Source of the DNA: Larix sibirica
Lineage: Eukaryota > Streptophyta > Pinopsida > Pinales > Pinaceae
Assembly: GCA_004151065.3 (NCBI GenBank)
Contig: NWUY0300011916.1
Coordinates: 9,521-22,451, forward strand
Reading direction: 5' to 3'
DNA length: 12,931 nucleotides
The number at the start of each line of letters is the position of its first letter. Positions within the stretch are counted from its first letter, which is position 1. Under the pieces are notes generated by a model. It made no database searches, was not told where the DNA came from, and saw nothing but the letters and a program-made list of their open reading frames with translations. The translations under genes were made by a program, and so were the position numbers. Positions 6,861-12,931 of this stretch are shown here, piece by piece.

Positions 6861-7090
6861 TTTTTTTAGAAACGAAAAACAAGTTTACTCGCAGTGGCTT
6901 CCATCTTCCATCTCTGCACTTCAAAAGACACCATACTCAACAATCCACGCCATATATTTTGTTATTAACGCCATTATTATGATCACGCTTCCCCGCCCTC
7001 AGGCTCAACCTAGTCAAATGCACTCCATTCCCTTCCCTTTGTATCAGTCTTCCCGTCGGCTTTTTTACTTGCAAAACCAGCCTTTTACAA

Positions 7091-7173
7091 CCCGCTATTT
7101 CAGGGTAAATGCTTAAGACCGCCCCTCCGGGTTTATAGCGGTTACCATGAAACGCTTGACACCCGCTATTTTA
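7091..7173 (+). promoter_or_regulatory. CCGCTA/TAGCGG motif cluster
   Basis: ACCCGCTATTTCAGG (7090-7104) and ACCCGCTATTTTAGCAGG (7161-7178) are near-direct repeats about 71 bp apart, with the inverse motif TATAGCGGTT between them (7134-7143) next to GACCGCCCCTCCGGG. A further TTTAGCGGTG lies in the downstream tandem repeat (7372-7381). The cluster sits just upstream of a TATA box. It may be a set of binding sites or a decayed inverted repeat. Two substitutions separate the copies between these motifs (7147, 7151). Confidence 0.3.
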
Positions 7174-7195
7174 GCAGGATTTTTTATCCATTTAC

Positions 7196-7201
7196 TATAA
7201 A
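7196..7201 (+). promoter_or_regulatory. TATA box, plus strand
   Basis: TATAAA in TTTACTATAAATTCAGTC, placed about 25 bp downstream of the motif cluster. A start site near 7225-7230 would transcribe through the three-copy 37-38-bp repeat. No convincing coding sequence follows. The copy is at 12043-12048. Confidence 0.25.
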
Positions 7202-7355
7202 TTCAGTCAAAAGTGGCCCCGCTGTGAACAGAGTGGAACAAGCAATTGAGTCCTTCGAGGACGGGTCGTACTTGCCTCAAGTTTTATCTAGGATAACTTT
7301 ATTGGCACACAACCGGCTTTCACTAAAAAAAATATGCACGCTTTTTGAGAAAATG

Positions 7356-7467
7356 AAAAGAGAACGGCTAGTTTAGCGGTGAGTTTGAAAAGTAAAAGAG
7401 AATAACTAGTTTATTGGTGCTTTCTAAGGGCAAAGAGAACAGCCAGTTTAGAGGTGCTTTACTTTGT
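7356..7467. repeat. 37-38-bp tandem repeat, three degenerate copies
   Basis: Units start at 7356, 7394 and 7431 with the consensus AAAGAGAAC-GGCTAGTTTA-GCGGTGCTTT. Each has a CTAGTTTA/CCAGTTTA core followed by a GGTG word. Divergence between units is appreciable, so the array is older than the other tandem repeats of the window. The copy is at 12203-12314. Confidence 0.75.
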
Positions 7468-7783
7468 CGATAAAGAAAAAAGGACTAAAATTCGTTATCC
7501 TGATTGAAGAGAGGGCCCACTCAATCTCTATCATTGGCTTCTTTTCTCTGGTTAAAGCCGGGTGTTATGTCGTTGGTTGTGGTGTGGGTTGGTTCTTTGA
7601 GTAGTAGATTGGGGTTTTGGTCTAGGTTGTGGTCCAAGGGTAGAGTGACCCATGGGTTGGTTTGCTTTATTCTAGAGTTTAATGTTCCAACGTTGAATGG
7701 TTTTGGTGATTTTTCCCAAAAGCATAGTAATTATCTAATTTATTTCTTATCTTATGGTTAGCTTATTATCGAACAATTTGGGG
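7468..7783. other. G/T-rich non-coding stretch
   Basis: The frame at 7504-7761 opens with TTG, lacks a recognisable domain and is altered by the 11-bp indel in the second copy, which argues against a conserved protein. The stretch stops at the unknown base at 7784; its true continuation is the sequence after 12619. Confidence 0.5.
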
Positions 7784-7784
7784 N
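7784..7784. other. Assembly junction (single n), ~4.85-kb overlap
   Basis: The 4847 bases ending at 7783 match the 4835 bases starting at 7785. The left piece ends at ...CAATTTGGGG, and the same word at 12610-12619 continues into new sequence (TTGAGTCATT). The right piece begins at GGAAACTCACTATAG, which in the left piece (2937) is preceded by other sequence. That is a dovetail overlap. Confidence 0.88.
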
Positions 7785-9018
7785 GGAAACTCACTATAGA
7801 GTGTTGTCATGAAGAAGAACCGCGGGAAGATCTAGTCTAGGCCACCCATTGAGCTCGTGTGAAAGGGGTCACCCCTCCACTATCTCCTGGGTGCTCTCGA
7901 CCTGCTGGTAATGGATCTAGTCTGGCAATGCCACTTTAGACTAAAAGACAATGATTTCAAGGGCGCGGACAAGATAACACGAATGCACAAGCTCCTTGGT
8001 TGGTGATGCGGAGCATCCGCCCTCACCTCCACTCCACCGCATTGTCTTCAAGCTGTGACAGCCACCGCAGTGAGATGTGTTTGTGATAGTTCAGTCCTTT
8101 GTTAGTCTGTTGCCCTCTTTTTCTTGCAGGGGTCTGAGGTAGTTTGCACTGTGCAGCGAGTGACTGCATCAGTTGGCCACATGATTTGGACTAATTTGGT
8201 ACAGCAATGGGACCAACTGGTTGACCTAAGAATTGATTTGAGAGCATAGTGCTAGCAAATTTGGTACATGACGACTGTTCAACTAAGCAAATAAAGTTGA
8301 AGACGCACGAAATGTATTCATTAATGTCGATCTAAGGAATCCTACAATCGTAGCCTCTAATTCCATGCGTTTCACTAAATATGTTTTTGTAGTATATAAA
8401 AAGGAATGTATTTGTTTGACATAATGCCCTGGATCTTGTGATAAGTGGGAGCAGAGAAGCGGTGAAAAGTGGACATCATAAAATGTTTGCTGACAAGGTG
8501 GAACAATTCCCATTTAACTTCTCATACAAAGGAAAAGATTGGTAACGAATAAGCACTTGCAAGAATTAAGCAAAGTTAACAATGAATGGATTATAAGTTT
8601 TCACTACCATGAAGTTGCCAACGTGTGCCCTGGTGCCCGAAGTGCAATAAGAAAGATGCCATGATCTTTAGATGATAGAAAATCACTAAATTGTCAAGAA
8701 GGTTGTCCCACAGTCCTTTACGGCCTTGCAGGAAAGGTGGCAGTTTGCCCCCAAGAAAAATGATTTGTTGCAAAAGTTCCCGTTGGGAGCGTTAATTTGG
8801 TAAGTTCACTCGCATGCTAAAGACAAAACTCTACAGTGTTTTGTATGGAATAGATAAATAAAGCTACATTCTAATTTATTGCGTGCAAGTCATTGAACTG
8901 CTTTTTGAACTTTGCACCAGTGCTAGGCGATGAGTTCAACATTACCATTTCTAAACAATCAACACAATGAAAACTAAAACTTTCCTTCTCCAATGCTACA
9001 CGACAAAATTCATGGTGT

Positions 9019-11178
9019 TTTAGTAGTTGGGCTGGTTGGCAGAAAACAGAGCACAGGATTATCATTATCGAACAATATCGCTACGATGCTATGTAGAAGC
9101 ACAAATGAACACGCAACATTGAGAAACGTGGCAACGTATATTTAATGCGGTTAGACCGCTCGAAGATTGAAAAGGAAGACCGTCGACCTTTCGGCTAAGA
9201 TTTTATTCCGGGGGAATACACGCACACCTAAATAGAAATTCGATTAAGAAATGCCACGATAAAGATTTTTGACACTCCGAGATCGATAATTACTACTCAA
9301 CACTTGTAAACAGTATTCCGACAGCAGCTGGGAACACTTAGCGATCGTTTCCAAGTAATCATTAACGCCTATTGAGGGATTTGAATGAGCTCTTTTAGTT
9401 GTTGAGGTAGTTGGTAGAAGACAGAGTATGAGATTATGATATCCAACAATATCGCTACAAAGCATGCAGAGGCACAAATAAACACTCCACACAGAGAAAC
9501 GTGACAACGTCAAATTAATGGGGTAGATCGCTCCAGGGTGAAAAAAGGGAAGGTGTGGACCACTAGAATAACATTTTATTACAGGGGAGTACACGCAAAT
9601 AAAAGCAATAAATACATTTTATTACAGGGGCACGATGGACATTTTTGACACTCGAGATCAATAATTATTAGTTTAACACTTGTAAACATTTTTCGAGAGG
9701 GGGTTGGGATGCTTCGCCATCGCTTGCAAGTCTCATTAACGCCTTTTTGAGGTATTTGAATGAAATAATCTTAGCTAGGGAAAAAAAGATTTTCTAAATA
9801 ATGATTTTTAATTCGGTTAATGATGCACAAAAATGGGCTGTAATTTTTTTTTAAAAACAGCAGAAATAATACAAATCGCGTGCAGGTGGAAACCTCTGGA
9901 GCTGATCATCAATGAGAAGATAGGTTAACTGCTCTATGATAATAAAAAGACTGTCGACCACTCGGTCCAGGGTTGGATTCCTGGGAGAACACCCACATAA
10001 AAGCAGTAAATCACTGGAAGAGCCGCGTGCAACAACGGACATTTTGGAGTTTCAAAAGCAGTAATGGCCTACTCGACAACCGGAAACAATATTTCGACGC
10101 GTGTGCGCACACTTGGGAGATTCCTTCCAATCCATTATCCAGGGGCGATTGAAGAATTTGAATTACAGTATCCTTTGTAATAGAATTAGGCTATTTCAAG
10201 GTAGATTGATGAGATATTTTATAAAATGAAATGACAAAATAGAAAGAAAAACGTCTTAAACCGCTTAAAGAAGTAAGAAGTTGGCCATTGACCAAATCGA
10301 TGATAATAAGATGATTATGACCACCAAGTCTCAATATCTAGGGATACTAAATGAAATTTCGAGAAAGAAACGCAGTAACTGATATTTTTTAATCGAGAGC
10401 ATTAATTGCGTACCGGCCACGTGTAAACAACATTTCGACTGGAGTTTCTGCACGCCTTGCGCAGAACTTCAAAGTCATTATCAAAGGCCTTGCGCAGAAC
10501 TTCAAAGTCATTATTAAGGCCTACTGAGCGATTTGAAAATAGCGTTCTCTATGAAGCACTTGGTCGCATGAACGGATGAACTAAAGGAGTAAAGCCTAAA
10601 GCTCTTTTAACTAAATAATGATTTTTAATTCGATAAATGATGCAGAAAATTGGCTTGGCAGTAAATACATTTTTAGATCCAGAAGAGATATTTTTTTAAA
10701 TAAGAAAATAGAAAGGAAAAAAAATCCTCAGCAAATGAAAGAACTCTGAAGCTGGCCGTTGATGATAATACACTGACTATTCTTGGTTCAATTCCTACCA
10801 AGCGCACTCCCATTGAAGCAGTAAATGGAAATTCTAGAAATAATCGAAATTATCTACAGTTTTGACACGGGACAGCAATAAAATACTAATCTAGACTTGT
10901 AAACAATATTTTGCTGAGCCTTTGTAAGATTCGCGCATCATTTCCAAGTCTATTAAAACACCTCTGGTATTCAAATGAGAGCACTCTATGTGAAATTTAA
11001 ATAATCTAAGCACTAGATTAAAAGAATACTCCATTAACTAAAACACGAGTTATAATTACATAACAAAAAATGACTGTAAATAAATCTTTAAATTCAGAAG
11101 ACATTTTGAAGAAGAAAAAACAGCAAGAAGAAAATACTGACGCGGCTGAAAGAACTCTGAAGCTGGCCTTTGATGAAA
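9019..11178 (+). repeat. tRNA-like repeat array, second appearance
   Basis: Same array as 4171-6330, offset +4848, with unit starts near 9019, 9394, 9795, 10189, 10612 and 11029. I saw no difference from the first copy within the array, although the flanks differ. Such perfect agreement over more than 2 kb of fast-decaying repeat supports a single locus shown twice. Confidence 0.65.
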
Positions 11179-11291
11179 AGTTGAGCGACATCGTGCCTCA
11201 GCTGTTTAATGAGGATTTCTCTCTTATTACGCAGCAATTTCACTCGGCTTATCACGATCTTCACCAAAGCCTTGCTGCATGCATCGTTTAA
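11070..11291 (+). CDS. Small ORF (73 aa), second appearance
   Basis: Identical in predicted residues to the frame at 6222-6443, including the repeat-derived N-terminal half. Identity between the copies says nothing about selection if the copies are one locus. No family is recognised. Confidence 0.3.
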   Translation: MTVNKSLNSEDILKKKKQQEENTDAAERTLKLAFDEKLSDIVPQLFNEDFSLITQQFHSAYHDLHQSLAACIV

Positions 11292-12042
11292 CCGATCAGA
11301 ATCCGTTCAGCACAAAACCTAAATTACTTAAAGATCGTTCAGTCATAACTAAACAAATTCTGCAATTACCATTTTGAGGCCTTGCCCCAGCCGAACAAGC
11401 TCTCCAGCATGGTGAACGCACTGCAATCTCGCACCCGCAGAAAACATACAAGGTCCCAAGATCGACCCGGTTAAACAAACCTTTTTCTCAGGGCGGATCT
11501 TTGCAGGGCTTCCGTTCGAGTGTACCAAACTTCATCTGAACCTTTATGCTTCCCGTAGTACGAATAAATAAATGTTAAATCTGCGAAATGCTGAGTAAAG
11601 TGTAGAACAAGGCAAAACTTGCATTTGCATGGCGACTTTTGAGCTAATTTAGCAAGCAACCCAATGACAGCCCGGCACTTTGTGTGCATCCAATAAAATA
11701 ATAATATTTTTTTTAGAAACGAAAAACAAGTTTACTCGCAGTGGCTTCCATCTTCCATCTCTGCACTTCAAAAGACACCATACTCAACAATCCACGCCAT
11801 ATATTTTGTTATTAACGCCATTATTATGATCACGCTTCCCCGCCCTCAGGCTCAACCTAGTCAAATGCACTCCATTCCCTTCCCTTTGTATCAGTCTTCC
11901 CGTCGGCTTTTTTACTTGCAAAACCAGCCTTTTACAACCCGCTATTTCAGGGTAAATGCTTAAGACCGCCCCTCCGGGTTTATAGCGGTTACCTTGAGAC
12001 GCTTGACACCCGCTATTTTAGCAGGATTTTTTATCCATTTAC

Positions 12043-12048
12043 TATAAA
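12043..12048 (+). promoter_or_regulatory. TATA box, second appearance
   Basis: Same TATAAA as at 7196-7201. The upstream motif cluster (11938-12025) differs from copy 1 by two substitutions between the CCGCTA motifs, which themselves are unchanged. Confidence 0.25.
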
Positions 12049-12202
12049 TTCAGTCAAAAGTGGCCCCGCTGTGAACAGAGTGGAACAAGCAATTGAGTCC
12101 TTCGAGGACGGGTCGTACTTGCCTCAAGTTTTATCTAGGATAACTTTATTGGCACACAACCGGCTTTCACTAAAAAAAATATGCACGCTTTTTGAGAAAA
12201 TG

Positions 12203-12314
12203 AAAAGAGAACGGCTAGTTTAGCGGTGAGTTTGAAAAGTAAAAGAGAATAACTAGTTTATTGGTGCTTTCTAAGGGCAAAGAGAACAGCCAGTTTAGAG
12301 GTGCTTTACTTTGT
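12203..12314. repeat. 37-38-bp tandem repeat, second appearance
   Basis: Same three degenerate units as at 7356-7467, offset +4847, with no difference noticed. Confidence 0.75.
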
Positions 12315-12619
12315 CGATAAAGAAAAAAGGACTAAAATTCGTTATCCTGATTGAAGAGAGGGCCCACTCAATCTCTATCATTGGCTTCTTTTCTCTGGTT
12401 AAAGCCGGGTGTTATGTCGTTGGTTGTGGTGTGGGTTGGTTCTTTTGGGGTTTTGGTCTAGGTTGTGGTCCAAGGGTAGAGTGACCCATGGGTTGATTTG
12501 CTTTATTCTAGAGTTTAATGTTCCAACGTTGAATGGTTTTGGTGATTTTTCCCAAAAGCATAGTAATTATCTAATTTATTTCTTGTCTTATGGTTAGCTT
12601 ATTATTGAACAATTTGGGG

Positions 12620-12931
12620 TTGAGTCATTGTCTACTTAGAAGGATCATTTTACGAAGATGGGCATGGTAGAGGATAGGGTTTTCAACATTTATGTGAGGT
12701 GTGACGCATTCTAGTGTTTTGAAATCGGAAAAGTTCATGGTTAAATAGCTAGGAGTTAGAGTTTCAACATTCTAGAACAAGAGAGTGTTCTCGATAAATT
12801 GTTTCCTAAGATTGAGTCATTAAATCTGTAACTTTCGACAATGAAGTTAGGGGACAAGGCTTTATCATTAGTTGTTTCGATGGGGTCGAGTCGTGCACAT
12901 CCAACCCATGCTTCTCTTAGTTTTGGGGGCG
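12620..12931. other. Unique G/T-rich stretch, no gene seen
   Basis: Sequence found only once, continuing the locus beyond the overlap. No open frame of useful length, repeat or RNA gene is visible. Its base composition resembles 7500-7783, so it is the natural continuation of that G/T-rich block. It could be the start of a transposon or a transcript; nothing decides. Confidence 0.5.

Larger units (their letters stand above)
2937..7783. repeat. 4.85-kb near-identical direct repeat, copy 1
   Basis: This stretch reappears at 7785-12619. The offset is +4848 up to the T-run at 6859, +4847 up to about 7592, and +4836 to the end. Differences found by eye: nine substitutions, one T in a homopolymer (9 against 8) and an 11-bp indel near 7589-7600. 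It ends exactly at the unknown base at 7784. It is most simply an unmerged contig overlap, possibly of two haplotypes. A genuine recent tandem duplication is the alternative. Confidence 0.9.
7785..12619. repeat. 4.85-kb near-identical direct repeat, copy 2
   Basis: The second copy of 2937-7783 carries all its features. Substitutions seen (copy 1 position, change): 2971 G>A, 2975 G>C, 4013 C>A, 6800 G>T, 7147 A>T, 7151 A>G, 7660 G>A, 7749 A>G, 7770 C>T. Indels: one T fewer in the run at 6859-6867, and 11 bp absent near 12437-12444. Two changes lie within 40 bp of the copy's left end and six of the eleven lie in its last 650 bp. Variants are not spread evenly, which fits poorer sequence near contig ends or a haplotype boundary. 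Confidence 0.9.

Noticed and set aside
6832-7116. 94-codon open frame on the plus strand.
   Set aside because: It runs through a nine-T homopolymer that has eight T in the other copy, so the frame is broken there. Composition and lack of a domain suggest chance.
7504-7761. 85-codon frame on the plus strand (shortened form at 12409-12597).
   Set aside because: It opens with TTG and is changed by the 11-bp indel between copies. No domain. It looks like a chance frame in G/T-rich DNA.
2937-12619. The 4.85-kb repeats as long terminal repeats of a retroelement.
   Set aside because: The copies are separated by a single unknown base with no internal coding region, and they begin and end without TG...CA or target-site duplication.

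Overview
The window looks like non-coding, AT-rich nuclear DNA of a eukaryote, most likely a land plant. No conserved protein family, rRNA or intact tRNA gene could be recognised, and no open frame exceeds 116 codons. The visible content is tandem repeats, tRNA-like repeat modules, TATA-type promoter motifs and a retrotransposon-LTR-like block. The plant assignment is an inference from sequence style; nothing here is diagnostic of a species.

The dominant fact is structural. Three single unknown bases (780, 2583, 7784) divide the window into four pieces. At every junction the end of the left piece is repeated as the start of the right piece: 14 bp, 277 bp and about 4.85 kb. This is the pattern of overlapping contigs placed side by side without being merged. 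The apparent 4.85-kb tandem duplication (2937-7783 and 7785-12619) is therefore probably one locus shown twice, from two haplotypes or two imperfect contig ends. Collapsed, the window is about 7.8 kb of distinct sequence.

Layout: 1-779 is an LTR-like or promoter-like block on the minus strand with a TATA box near 195-202. 781-2305 is AT-rich and holds an 85-bp tandem duplication (1306-1476) and a foldback (1975-2089). 2306-2992 holds a 38-bp tandem repeat, GAT and CCATCT microsatellites and a 69-bp (23-codon) tandem repeat inside a small open frame. 2993-4170 has no recognisable gene. 4171-6330 is a degenerate tandem array of about six units, spaced 340-480 bp apart, several with tRNA A-box-like and B-box-like modules; this is the most interesting biology here. 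6222-6443 is a 73-codon frame whose 5' half is made of the last repeat unit. 6444-7783 holds a possible orphan exon, a CCGCTA/TAGCGG motif cluster with a TATA box, and a three-copy 37-38-bp repeat. 7785-12619 repeats 2937-7783 with nine substitutions and two indels that I found. 12620-12931 is unique G/T-rich sequence without a visible gene.

No set of genes working together can be supported. The best candidate for something undescribed is the tRNA-related repeat array and the short open frame grown out of its last unit.
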